Shown: positions 22,561-33,500 of the stretch, piece by piece
How the letters are laid out: each line of letters opens with the position of its first letter
Position numbering within the stretch: position 1 is the first letter of the stretch
Source: Erythroxylum novogranatense
Taxonomy: Eukaryota; Streptophyta; Magnoliopsida; Malpighiales; Erythroxylaceae
Length of the DNA stretch: 64,000 nt
NCBI GenBank assembly: GCA_029891385.1
Contig: CM057224.1
Location: 38,073,005-38,137,004 of the forward strand
Direction of reading: 5' to 3'
Position numbers and translations under genes: made by a program
The notes under the pieces: model-generated
The model's input: only the letters and a program-made list of their open reading frames with translations
The model's database searches: none
What the model was told of the DNA's origin: nothing

Positions 22561-22801
22561 GGAGAAGTTTCAATGAACTTGTTTGCCAGAACTACTTGAA
22601 CTCCAAAAGGTGGATTTAGCCCCATGATCTATTCAATTAGTAAAGAGTAGTTAAAACATTGGGAAAACTTCAACAATGATTTTGTCCTTTCACCATTCTT
22701 TTATTAGAGAGAAAAATGAGTCTCACCAATCGTGAACCACTTATTGGAAGCTCAACAGGATGAACTATCATCCAATCCCTCCTCTCGAAGTTGAAACCAT
22801 T
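22561..22801 (-). pseudogene. Captured exons of an unidentified gene, fused in frame to the lipase fragment
   Basis: Exon 22801-22727 has clean AG and GT borders and encodes NGFNFERRDWMIVHP then VELPISGSRL. The next exon starts at 22628 with IMGLNPPFGVQVVLANKFIE then TSPC, and without any splice signal continues in the same frame into the lipase sequence SSVDWRYAAEQF. The two exons join in phase 0. I do not recognise the protein. Because its sequence does not belong to the lipase family as I know it, the fused exon 22628-22488 looks chimeric, made inside the transposon; a lipase variant with an unusual N-terminus is the alternative. Confidence 0.6.
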
Positions 22802-23539
22802 CTGTCACAAAGCAATGTGTTTAACAATATATTGCAAATGAGTTCTACAATTATATTGCAAATGGATATGAAGAACAAACTCATGCACAGAGCCTAACAC
22901 CAAATACAAAAGAATGCATCAGAAGAGCAGGAATAAAAGAAACTTGACCAGATCATAATAACTAGACTTACCAAATTATGCAGATAAACCATAACATCAC
23001 AAATTACAAAACATTTTGAAGCCAAAGAAACAATTAAAGCTAAATACTAAAATCTCACACAGGAAACCTAAAAACAAGATCAGAATTTGGAATTTATAAA
23101 AGGGACCTTGGTACAATTATGTCTTGAGATTCATGCTTATCTTCACGAGCATATGTAATAAATTTACCAAGTCTATAATTAGTTGCTTCTTATTAACCTT
23201 ATACAGTTAACATAAACGATACAACATACTGATAAGGTACATGTATACAAATGCTCATTTGTTTATACAGAAAACATGAAGAAGTCACCATTATCAATTA
23301 TGTAATGTATCAAAAATAAATTTTTATGGTAAATAGGATGAAAAAGTTTCAAACATTAAGATATCAAAGAGAAGATAACCAGTTCCGAAAACTATTGATA
23401 AGTAATATACTTTTAGATAGTCATGGTTCATTTGCTCCATCACAATGTAGTTATAGTAGGTCATTGACAAGTTTGTTGACTTAAACTAGAAGTTATACAT
23501 GACAAACTATTTACTATTTAACTAGGAACATGATCTTAC

Positions 23540-23975
23540 TTCAGCTTGGCAACCTGCATGAAGCCTAACACCAGAAGCATCATACATGACCTGCAAATTG
23601 TCCTAAATCAATGGGAGGAAAAGATAATTAAATAGTAAGAAACATCTTGACTATGTTGTTTCCCTTTTATTTTCAACATAGCATGAAAGTGGGGAAGACG
23701 ATCACTCCAGTTCATAATTTCCCCAAACAAAATTGCAGTCTCTCGATCATAAATTATGATCAAGTAAAAGAAAATAATAGAGAGAGAGAGAGAGAGAGGA
23801 ACAACATAATTCATCAACAAACCATACATGCTGTTAACGAGGAAACAAGCCAAACCATACATTCCTAAAGACCAATGGCAATAGCAATAGCTGACACAGT
23901 TGTTGAATGTGATGAGGGCAACCCACCCGATCCAAGCATCATTCTAGAATCCCATCTCTTTTCCTTGAACCTGCA
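23540..23975 (-). pseudogene. Captured fragment of a DUF212 (acid phosphatase/haloperoxidase-related) gene
   Basis: Exon 23975 to about 23860 (after TTTGCAG) encodes RWDSRMMLGSGGLPSSHSTT followed by VSAIAIAIGL, and exon 23590-23540 (AG and GT borders, 51 bases) encodes VMYDASGVRLHAGCQAE. Both are hallmark blocks of the divergent PAP2/DUF212 membrane proteins of plants: SGGMPSSHSATV and MYDASGVRLHAGRQAE. A stop (TAG at 23865-23867) replaces the usual glutamine after AIGL, and the short segment that normally links the two blocks is missing. The gene fragment lies upstream of, and in the same orientation as, the lipase fragment. Pseudogene captured by the CACTA element. Confidence 0.9.
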
Positions 23976-24300
23976 CTGCAAACATTGGAAAAGAACAAAG
24001 AGGAGCAACCAACAATCAAAAAGTCAATTGAAGAGAGATTTGTCAAAGAAAGAAGGTTCTTGGAACATCTCAGATCAGATTTTACAGCAAGAACCACAAT
24101 TCAAAGGCAATATCACCCAAAAACCAAATTTACAAAACCATCACTATTTATTTTCAACTTCACCCAACCCTTTGACATAAATGACAGAAATACATTAATG
24201 TCCATCTTGCACATAACATTCAATTCAACTATCTTCTAACGGACGACGAGCGAGTTCAAGAATAAACAATTTCCTTCATTCACCAACCGGTAGTACATAC
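23976..24300. other. CACTA1 interior, possibly intron or flank of the captured DUF212 gene
   Basis: No recognisable exon. On the minus strand this is upstream of the first DUF212 exon. The copia LTR begins directly after it. Confidence 0.4.
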
Positions 24301-24742
24301 TGTAGGAAAATCCTGGTGTACATCACATATACACGGCGGAAAAACAAAATTTTTGTTCCGGACCTTCACAAAGCCGTGATCCATGTGTCTATATAATGAG
24401 TCAAACCATAACGACCAAAGGAGACCGTCTCTAACGGTATCCACGCAGAGGTCGGAGAATCTAACCGGGGCAAACCCTTTGACCCGAGAATAGCTAGAAT
24501 AAAGTAAAGACTGCTAGATCTTACCTTATTCTTGGAGAGCTTGGTGAAGAAGCTTGAAGAAGCTTGGAGAAGAAGAAGATGAAGCTTGATCAACGATGAT
24601 GAAGAGAGTAGTAATTAGGATTTTGAAACCCTTTCAAAAACCCACGAAGATCACTCTTTTTTCATTTCTACATCAGCCTTTTTTGTCTTTAACACTTTAA
24701 AGACACATTAAATGCTAAGGTGGTGGTTTGTTCCACGTTAGC

Positions 24743-24778
<36 letters not shown>

Positions 24779-26100
24779 GATAAGGCTCCTTCTTCTCCTT
24801 CCACGTAAACCACACATATATATATATATATTACTTACTTAATTAATTAATAAGATATATATATATATAAATGTCAAGTGGTCCAATCACTGGGTTGGTC
24901 TCTACTCGCCTACCGTCCCTGATATGAAAAAACACCAAGACTGTTTCAAAGAATATCGATGTCGCGATCTCATCGGGACATATCTCAATCTCATCGGGAT
25001 CCATTTAGTCCTATTGCTCTCCATATATTGGATCTATATCCAAAACTATTTTATGAATTCTCCGAGCCACTCATATGCGTGTGACCCATTAGGTTCCTGG
25101 TTATGTTGGCCACTTAGATTAACACTTAATCCAAGCAAGTCATGAGCGGTATCTAGCAACACATCATGACCCCCAATTGACCGGAAAGTAATTGGTTTGA
25201 TGAATGAACCTATGTTCATCATGAACCATATCACGAACCTTTCCATAGACAATTACTGTGCAATTTGTCCTTTCACCATGCTATACCCCACTTGGTTATG
25301 AGTATGGGCAAAGTGTCAACTCTTACTAGATCGACTACGCCAAATCTAGTCTAAGTGATATCGCTTCTCGCCCCGGACTCATTACTTTATATGTCATCAA
25401 GACACTCTTCATGACATATGAACTCGCCGAGATTTCCAAGTAATGACCCGACAAGAGGCCATGGGTATCATCTTCGCTATCACGAAGTGGTGAATCCTCT
25501 ATTGGCTACTCAATTACCTTGAATACCTCAAGCCGCACTCCAATCACCACCCTATGAGCGACTGTGTAAAGGCAACAAGGAATGGAGTCAAAGCATAGAA
25601 TCAAGATTCAAGATATCCTTAAGACCTCAAGTCTAAGGATATTTGCACCATTGCTATGATGAGATTATCACCGACATTAGAATAGACATCCATGTGATGA
25701 TCTCATAGCAGTCATCCAATGAACTTACTACCTCTAGTAAGCATTCACATCTCAACCTTAAATATCTCATATTTACAGCTTCGAGATCCACCGCTGATCA
25801 AATCAAGGAGTTTGAGATGTGCTAGTCTCTCGGATTAATGATGTCCAGCCAAGAATCCTATGACTAGGGATAATTTAGATACTGACATAATTACACATGA
25901 TAGGAATCTCAGTAATATAATCACATCATAATTTCCTTCATGTTATGTCATATATCATGGACTTCATTAATTTGCTTATAGATCAATATCATGAACATCA
26001 AATTAATGAAATATGCCTTTCTTTATTTATTCATAAAGTCTGTACACAACTTTGTACAAAACGCGCTAAAGGCGATTGCCTTTAGGGCACTACTCTAACA
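24301..26100 (-). repeat. Copia 3' LTR, full length
   Basis: Begins TGTAGGAAAATCC and ends CTCTAACA on the plus strand, so the minus strand reads TGTTAGAG...CCTACA. About 480 bases at the left match 52612-53086. Contains TA microsatellites at about 24751-24776, 24816-24830 and 24855-24868, where the two LTRs differ most. An open frame at 24366-24593 (minus) is shared with the other LTR but lies in LTR leader sequence and is not called. Confidence 0.93.
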
Positions 26101-26112
26101 AAATCTCCCACT
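26101..26112 (-). promoter_or_regulatory. Copia polypurine tract
   Basis: AGTGGGAGATTT on the minus strand directly next to the 3' LTR; the expected plus-strand DNA primer. Confidence 0.8.
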
Positions 26113-26116
26113 TAAC

Positions 26117-27377
26117 CTAAAGCCAATCGCCTTGATATCTAATACCATAGGCGAGTACATGATAATCAAAGCTCTTCTGTGATAATGGCTTTGTCAACGG
26201 ATCAGCAATATTTTGCTCGGTGGGAATTCTCTCTATCTGGACATCACCTCGTCCAATGATCTCCTTAATCAGATTATATCTGTGGAGTACATGTTTGGAT
26301 CGTTGATGAGACCTTGGTTCCTTCGCCTGCGTAATAGCCTCATTGTTGTCACAATACAACTGTATGGGCCCATCACAGCTAGGAACCACACCAAGTTCAG
26401 TAATGAACTTTTTGATCCAAACTGCTTCCTTTGCTGTGTCTGAAGAGGTAATGTACTCTGTCTCGGTTGTTGAATCGACAGTTGTCTCTTATTTGTAACT
26501 CTTCCAACTGACTGTCCCGCCGTTCAGTGTGAATATATAACCTGATTGGGATTTAGAATCATCCTTATTAGATTGAAAACTGGCATCTGTATACCCGCTC
26601 ACTTTGAGATCTCCATCTCCATATATCAAGAAAACATCCTTAGTCCTTCGCAAGTATTTGAGGATATTCTTGACAGCCACCCAGTGACCCTCACTAGGAT
26701 CCGATTGGTATCTGCTCGTAACACTTAGAGCATATGATACATCGGGTCTCGTACATAGCATAACGTATATGATAGATCCTACTGCAGATGCATACGGGAT
26801 CATATTCATGCGCATCCTCTCATCTTGTGTCTTAGGACACATAGATTTCGAGAGTGTTATCCCATGAGTCAAGGGAAGGTACCCTCTCTAGGATTGTTCC
26901 ATGCTAAACCTCTTTAGCATCTTGTCTATGTACGTTGATTGTGAATGACCAAGCAATCTTTTTGATCTATCTCTATAAATCTTTATCCCAAGGATATAAG
27001 TTGCTTCACCAAGGTCTTTCATGGTAAATTGTTTGGATAACCAAATCTTCACAGATTGTAGCATAGAGACATCGTTTCCTAGTAATAATATGTAATCTAC
27101 ATATAGCACAAGGAATACGATTGCAGTCCCACTAACCTTCTTATACACACAGTGTTCATCCGGATTTTGTGAGAAACCAAACTCTTTGATTACCTCATCA
27201 AAACGGATATTCCAACTCCTGCATGCTTGTTTCAATCCATAGATGGATTTCTGAAGCTTGCATATATTTTCTCCATCATAGGAAATGAAGCCCTCTGGTT
27301 GTGTCATATACACATCCTCAGCTAGATTTCCATTTAGGAAAGCTGTCTTCACATCCATTTGCCATATCTCATAATCA
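26117..27377 (-). pseudogene. Copia reverse transcriptase C-terminal part and RNase H
   Basis: From right to left: HYDYEIWQMDVKTAFLNGNL opens the fragment, then EDVYMTQPEGF, YGLKQACRSWNIRFDE and LYVDYILLLGND (the catalytic YVDD motif appears as YVDY). After a stop near 26885 come TRPDVSYALSVTSRYQSDP, WVAVKNILKYLRRTKD and GYTDASFQSNKDDSKSQSG. After another break comes RNase H with IQLYCDNNEAI and KHVLHRYNLIKEII, ending at a stop at 26117. The YVDD to YVDY change alone should inactivate reverse transcription. The fragment's right edge is the TAATG target site of the gypsy array; its other half is at 47861-48366. Confidence 0.93.
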
Positions 27378-27879
27378 TAATGTGTAACGCCCCCTCACAG
27401 TAGGGTACACATCGAGACGCCCGAAGGTCGCTCCGACACGTATCCCACGATAAAGGTGCACCACCAGAACATTCCCACTAATAATCCACATGGCATCGCA
27501 ATAATTAAAACCAAATATCGAAATCAAGAACTTTTAAAATCCAAAAGAATCTTAATACGGTCATCCAAATGGCAGTATAGACAAGTCTATCGGTTCCTAA
27601 ACAAAACCAAAAGGAAACCGATATAAGCATCTATCCTAAGTCATCCTCAAAAGTCCAACCCAATCGACCGACACATGTGCCATCGCTTCTCGCCAAAGAC
27701 GCTTCAAGACGGCAGAAAAGACTATCTCCGGAGCTAGGGATCTACTCTATCATTCCGAAAAATAGGTTGCAATTTTGGGTGAGTTTATAACTCAAGGAGA
27801 AACCATCATCGATGGTTCACTCAAATCATGCATTACGCAAATGCGTGATAAAGACAAAGATAATATTCAATTAATGATT

Positions 27880-28020
27880 ATATAACAATTTACAGTAGTC
27901 TATAACAGTTTACAGTATCAAATAACAATTTACAACAACATATAGCAATTTACAGTGTCATATCACAATTCACAGTATTATGCAACAGTTTACAGTAGCA
28001 TGTAACAATTTGCAATCTCT
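27880..28020. repeat. About 22-bp degenerate tandem repeat in LTR1
   Basis: Six to seven units of TATAACAATTTACAGTAGTC type, with variants AACAGTTTACAG and AGCAATTTACAG. Present at the same place in LTR2 (about 35275-35410) and LTR3 (about 41660-41800). Confidence 0.75.
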
Positions 28021-29040
28021 CATGTCATCACATAATTCAGTAAGTTTGCAATTCAATCACTCATGAGTATACAATGCATATGAGACTCTTTTTTAGTTAT
28101 TCAGTGTTGTGCCCAAGTGCTCAGTCAGTATTCAGTGGGGGACGCGTCAGGGATTTCTCCCCTCGGGCTCGAGGTCCGGTCAGTACAGTGTTCGAGCTCG
28201 AGGCTCTTTTCAGTGATAATAGCACTTGGGTCACATATCCATTATCTGATCATGCATTTATGCATGCAATGTAGTGTTTAGTAATTCAGTGTTCAGTAAT
28301 CTACAGTGTACAGCTATAAAAGCTCAGTATTACAATTCTCAGTATTATACAGTAGTCCAGTACAGTAGAAACATGTCATTCGATCATGTATATCTCAGTA
28401 ATCACGCAATTTCACATTGGCAAGTAATTCACATTGAGCATTTAGACAGTCAGGAATTTGAGAAACCAACTAGGTTACTCACCAGAACTTCCGAGCTATC
28501 GCTGGAAGTTCCAAAGAATGTCCGTGGAATGACGATCCAACGACGCCTCTATAATAGTAAAATACAGTCCCATTACTAGATGCTCAATTAAGCCATGCAG
28601 TGATGCATATGTCTCAGTGGAATTATGTACAATGCATGTTCACGATTTTCCCGGCGCTAAAACCCAATTTAGAACTCTTCGCTTAATTGATCGACAATAA
28701 TTGATCCAATCCTAAAATTCAGTTCAATTCCTCAATTCATACTCCCTATAGCAATTCCATAACCATTGGGTCAAAACCTCTACTGAAAATCCCAATTAAA
28801 ACTTCAATTGTCTCAATTCAATATTTAGGTCACACTATGAACCATAATTAACCTTATTCTCTATGAATCAATACCATTTAAATTAAATTCTAACTCCCAT
28901 CATTATCCTCAATTGTATACCTCTTTCTCTAGTTCGTAACGAATCAAGAATCACCTCGATCGGAGTTCTATACCATAAATTATACCCAATGAACTAACAA
29001 TCATCTAATTAGAAAACTGCCATTTGCCGCGACCTACAGT

Positions 29041-29213
29041 CCTCGTCGCGACGTACAGAAGATCGCCCGCTCGTTCGTCGCGACGTGGAGACCGCTCGTC
29101 GCGACAAATAACTCCACACTCGTCGCGACGTGCAGCCGAGCTCGTCGCGACGTATAAATTAATTATTCGTCGCGACGAGGCCCTCATGCCTCTGCGCGCT
29201 CGTCGCGACGTAT
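29041..29213. repeat. Cluster of TCGTCGCGACG palindromes in LTR1
   Basis: Seven copies of the CGTCGCGACG core (some extended to TCGTCGCGACGA), spaced about 20-35 bases, in an otherwise AT-rich LTR. The cluster lies about 400-580 bases downstream of the TATA box, so it is in the predicted transcript. Conserved in LTR2 (36421-36570, partly degraded) and LTR3 (42820-42990). Confidence 0.9.
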
Positions 29214-29614
29214 GAAGGCCCGATCGTCTTCTCCGATCGTTTTCCGCCATTAATGCTCTTTTAAGTTTAACATTTAACACCCAACTACTCAATCTAACCC
29301 AATAATGCCATAAATGCTCAAACAACCAGTAATAACAACATTAAAGCCATAAAAACTTACCAATCGAAGATCAAATCCACAAATCTCTCAAAATCATCGT
29401 AACCCTAAAACTTTTCTCAAATCAACGATTAATCCACTCTCCAAGCTTCTCAACCTTCAACAATCACAATAAACCTTTTAGCCTAGCACAATAAGAAGAA
29501 ACCATAAGGAAGAATCGACGAATCTCACCAATGGGGAAGGAATCGATGAACGTCGTGGGAGGAGAGAAGAAGAAACGACAATGCCTTAGGAAAATCCCCA
29601 ATTTCAAACCTAGG

Positions 29615-29623
29615 TATTTATAG
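29615..29623 (-). promoter_or_regulatory. TATA box of LTR1
   Basis: CTATAAATA on the minus strand, conserved at 36994-37002 in LTR2 and 43367-43375 in LTR3, upstream of a pyrimidine-rich leader. It places the R region start at roughly 29585. Confidence 0.7.
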
Positions 29624-30123
29624 ACATAGGTCTCTAAATCAGTCCAAATTTCAGTCTCTAAATTTCAATGGCTCAACGTTTTACTTTCCTAACAGTATAA
29701 CTCTAGTATTTCCTTTGTCATTGGACAATTCTTTCGGTACTATACAGTCAATCGGTCTGTCACTGCAAAATTTTCGATCCGGGCATTTTCTCCCGAATTT
29801 CTAAAAAATTTCCTATGAGCCACTATCAATATCCAATCACTCTTAGACTATTCTAAATCAGTCATTCGAGCCCACTTACTCATAATTCTCAATTAATCAT
29901 AATCCAGTCAGTTCAGTCAGTTCACAATCCAATCAATTCATACTCACAATTAAAAATGCCGAAAAATCATGAATGCATGTACCTATGAATAAACGCATAT
30001 GCAATGAACCCGTTCCTCTATAATTAGAGGCCAGTAACATGCTCAATCAGTGAATGCAATGAAACCTATCAGTTTGACCCAATATTAACATAATACCCTT
30101 ACTAACAGTAACGGGATGTTACA

Positions 30124-30136
30124 ATTCACCCCTCCT
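30124..30136 (-). promoter_or_regulatory. Gypsy polypurine tract, INT1
   Basis: AGGAGGGGTGAAT on the minus strand directly next to LTR1; the same tract lies at 37503-37515 next to LTR2. Confidence 0.85.
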
Positions 30137-31640
30137 AATAAAAAATTTCGTCCTCGAAATTTAATACCTGTCTGATCGAATAAATGAGGATACTGACTCC
30201 TCATATGCTCCTCAGTCTCCCATGTAGCTTCCTCAAAAGAGTGGTTCTTCCAAAGGACTTTCACCAATGGAATCACCCTGTTCCTCAGCTGCTTGACCCG
30301 AGATCCTATAATCTGTACCAGCTCCTCAACATAACTCAGATCACTGGCTTCCTCAATCTCCTGAGCCGGAATCATATGCGTCGGGTCAGAACGATACCGT
30401 CGGAGCATACTGACATGAAACACGTCATGCATCTGGGACATCTCACTCGGTAAAGCCAATCTGTAAACCAACGGTCCTATCCTCTCACGGATCTCATATG
30501 GACCGATATACCGAGGGCTCAACTTGCCCTTACGGCCAAACCTCAGCATTCTTTCCAAGGAGACACTGAGAAACACTATGTCCCCTACACTACTCCATCT
30601 CTCGCCGATGCTTTGATCCACATAGCTCTTACATGCATCTAAGCCGCCGATGCGACTCGGATTAACTGCACTTATTCATCGTGTCCTCAATCACTCGGGA
30701 CCTCAATCGATCTCATACCCTCTTCATCCCAATACAGTGGCGATCGACACGGCCTCCCATACAAGGCCTCATACGGTGCCATCCCAATACTACTCTGATA
30801 CTGGTTATTATATGCGAACTTGATCAGTGCCAAATACTGATCCCATGATCCTCTGAACTCCAATACACAAGCTCGAAGCATGTCCTCAACAGTCTTAATC
30901 GTCCTCTCACTCTGTCCATCTGTCTGAGGATGAAATGTAGTACTGAAGTTCAACCTCGTACCCAAAGCAGTCTGTAGGCTCTTTCAGAACCTCGAAGTGA
31001 ACCTGAGGTCCCTGTCTGAGACTATCGAAAACGGAACCCCATGCAACCGTACAATCTCTGCTACATACTTATGGGCCAACTGATCGAGAGTATTGCTCTC
31101 TCTCACTGGTAAGAAGTGAGCCGATTTAGGCAGTCGGTCCACTATGACCCAGATAACATCATGCTGCCTCGGTGTCCTAGGCAATCCCATCACAAAGTCC
31201 ATGGTAATCCGTTCCCATTTCCACTCCAGAATGGGCAACGAATGCAACTTCCCCACTGGAGCCTGATGCTCTGCCTTAACCTGCTGACAAATCAGACACC
31301 TGGAAACATACTCTGCCACTTGCCTCTTCATACCAGGCCACCAGAAATGCTATCTCAGAGTATTATACATCTTGGTCGTACCAGAATGCATAGCATAGGC
31401 AGCTACGTGTGCCTCCTCTAGGATCTCCCGTCTCAAATCATCAACATCGGGCACACACAGCCTCTGTCCCATCCATAAAGTCACATCTCTCAACTCAAAC
31501 TCTGAATCAGTATCGGCCTGGACTCTCTCAATCAGTCTCACTATCACTGGGTCTTGATCCTGAACTCTCCGGATCCTATCATGCAACATCGGCCTCAGCC
31601 TCAGAGTAGCAATCAGAGCTCCATCCTGACCCAAATCCAT
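30137..31640 (-). pseudogene. Gypsy INT1 integrase with chromodomain-type tail
   Basis: Right to left: zinc-binding part (AAYAMHSGTTKMYNTLR, stop, HFWWPGMKRQ, CLICQQVKAEHQ), core with MDFVMGLPRTP, IVSDRDLRFTSRF and PQTDGQSERTIKTVEDMLRA (the D, D and E residues), YEALYGRPCRSPLYW, then the C-terminal SPRYIGPYEI, MHDVFHVSMLRRYRSDP and the chromodomain-like VKVLWKNHSFEEATWE. In-frame stops lie near 31640, 31345 and 30980, and the frame breaks between 30687 and 30621. All domains are present, so the copy decayed by point changes. Chromodomain tails in this clade guide integration to heterochromatin. Confidence 0.93.
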
Positions 31641-32753
31641 CTATACGTTAAGAGCTCTCAACTGAATCAGACCAGGTAGCCTCGAAACCTGAACCTGAGC
31701 TGCACTCCCATGCGATCTCCTACTCAGTGCATCGGCTGCCACATTGACCTTCCCTGGATGATACTCAATCGTGCAGTCATAGTCCTTCAGTAACTCTATC
31801 CATCTCCTCTGTCTCAGATTGAGCTCTCTCTGACTCAACAGATACCTCAAACTCTTATGATCTGTGAAGCTCTGGAACGTCTCTCCATACAGATAATGTC
31901 TCCAGATCTTCAGAGCAAACACAACTGCTGCTAACTCCAAGTCATGCACTGGATAATTCACCTCATGAGACCTCAACTATCTAGAGGCATACGCTATCAC
32001 TCTCCCATGCTGCATCAATACACATCCTACCCACAGTGCGAGGCATCATCAGAAACCACAAAGCCTCCAAGATGCGGAAGGAATGCCAAACACCGGCAGA
32101 TCAACCGACAGTTTCAGCTCCTCAAAGCTCTTCCGCACTCCTCAGACCATTTGAACGGCACATTCTTCCTCAATAGCTTCATCAAAGGGGCGGAGATCAA
32201 CGAAAACCCTCGATTTAACCTCCGTAATATCCGCCAATCCTAGAAAACTCCGCAACTCTGGCACACCTCGGAATCTCCCAACTCATAATCGCTCTATCTT
32301 GTGAGGATCCACCGATACCCTCACGGACACCACGCACCCCGTAGATACATCTCATCAAGCCGTAATTCACACTTAGTGAATTTGGCGAGCAAATTGCCTC
32401 TCTCATGACCAGAACAATCCTCGGTGCTCGGTGCTCCGTCTATTCCTCGAATAAATCAAGATATCATCAATAAACACTATCACGAACTGATCCAGGTAGG
32501 GCTGAAAAACTCTATTCATCAAAGCCATGAAGGCTGCCGGGGCATTAGTCAACCCAAACGGCATCACTAGGAACTCGAAATGCCCATACCTGCTCCTGAA
32601 AGCACTCTTAGGCACATCGGCCTCTGCGATCCTCAACTGGTAACAACCTGATCTCATATCCAATTTGGTGAACACTTGAGCTCCCTGCAACTGATCAAAT
32701 AAATCGTCAATCCTAGGCAGTGGATACTTATTCTTCACTGTCACCCGATTCAA
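31641..32753 (-). pseudogene. Gypsy INT1 reverse transcriptase (second half) and RNase H
   Basis: [57 protein letters not shown] and the catalytic [11 protein letters not shown]. RNase [36 protein letters not shown] and [20 protein letters not shown]. Between about 31980 and 32460 the sequence is disrupted by many small indels; INT2 has intact codons at the same places (38395-38720). These may be consensus errors and not real decay. Confidence 0.92.
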
Positions 32754-33500
32754 CTACCTATAATCGATACACAGTCTCAGCGTCCCGTCCTTCTTCTTCA
32801 CAAACAGTACCGGAGCTCCCCATGGCGAGACACTCGGACTAATGAACCCCTTATCCAGTAGCTCCTGCAGCTGAGCCTTAAGCTCTCTCAGTTCTACCGG
32901 TGCCATCCTATACGGAGGGATCGATATAGGGGCTGTACCGGGAACTAAATCGATCTCAATCTCGAACTCTGTCTCCTGCTCTGGTGGCAATCTCGGTAAC
33001 TCCTCGGAAAACACATCGGGGAAATCCCTGACTACGGGAACATCCTGTAATCTCGGCTCGACTCTGGAATCCACTACGTGAGCCAAATAGGCCTCACAGC
33101 CTCCCTGCATCAATCTCAGGGCACTCAAGAAGGATATCATCCTCGCTGGCACTGCCTGACTAACTCCTCGAAACACAGCTCTGGGCTGACCAGGAGACTC
33201 CAATACAACCTCATTGGTATAATAGTCCATAATAGCCCTATGTGCAGTCAACCAGTCTATCCCCAATATCACATCAATCTCCCTCAGAGCCAAAACGATC
33301 AGATCGGCACTCAAAACTGCTCGATCGATCTGAACCTGACACTCCATACAGACCTCTCCCAATACAGTCGTACTACCTAGAGGTGTACTCACCTTTAGCC
33401 CATACTGTAACCTCTGCTATCCCCATGCAGTCTACATGCTAAATGCGGTGCAATGAAAGAATGAGTGGATCCAGGATCCAACAATGCATATGCTTAAGAA
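32754..33500 (-). pseudogene. Gypsy INT1 protease and first half of reverse transcriptase
   Basis: Near 33450-33480 the minus strand reads LLDPGSTHSFIAPHLAC, the active-site region of the gypsy aspartic protease in its DPGSTHSF form. Then [18 protein letters not shown]. The protease-RT linker follows ([17 protein letters not shown]), then the RT start [40 protein letters not shown] and LRLCIDYR, with a stop separating it from the rest of RT at 32754. One frame covers 33392-32754. Confidence 0.92.

Larger units (their letters stand above)
27383..30123 (-). repeat. Gypsy LTR1 (3' LTR)
   Basis: 2,741 bases, TGTAACGCC...GATGTTACA, followed by the polypurine tract. On the minus strand it has a TATA box (CTATAAATA, 29615-29623), a transcribed part with a palindrome cluster (29041-29213) and, further on, an array of about 22-bp units around ACAATTTACAG (27880-28020). 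Confidence 0.95.

Noticed and set aside
24366..24593. Leucine/serine-rich open frame shared by both copia LTRs (24366-24593 and 52523-52912)
   Set aside because: It lies in LTR leader sequence and is conserved only because the LTRs are copies of each other.
29005..29325. Arginine-rich open frames in the gypsy LTRs (also 42805-43104)
   Set aside because: They are translations of the TCGTCGCGACG palindrome cluster; open in both orientations and located in non-coding LTR sequence.
30184..30453. Plus-strand open frames opposite gypsy pol and gag (many between 30.1 and 41.0 kb)
   Set aside because: They are antisense to recognisable retroelement domains and have no motif of their own.
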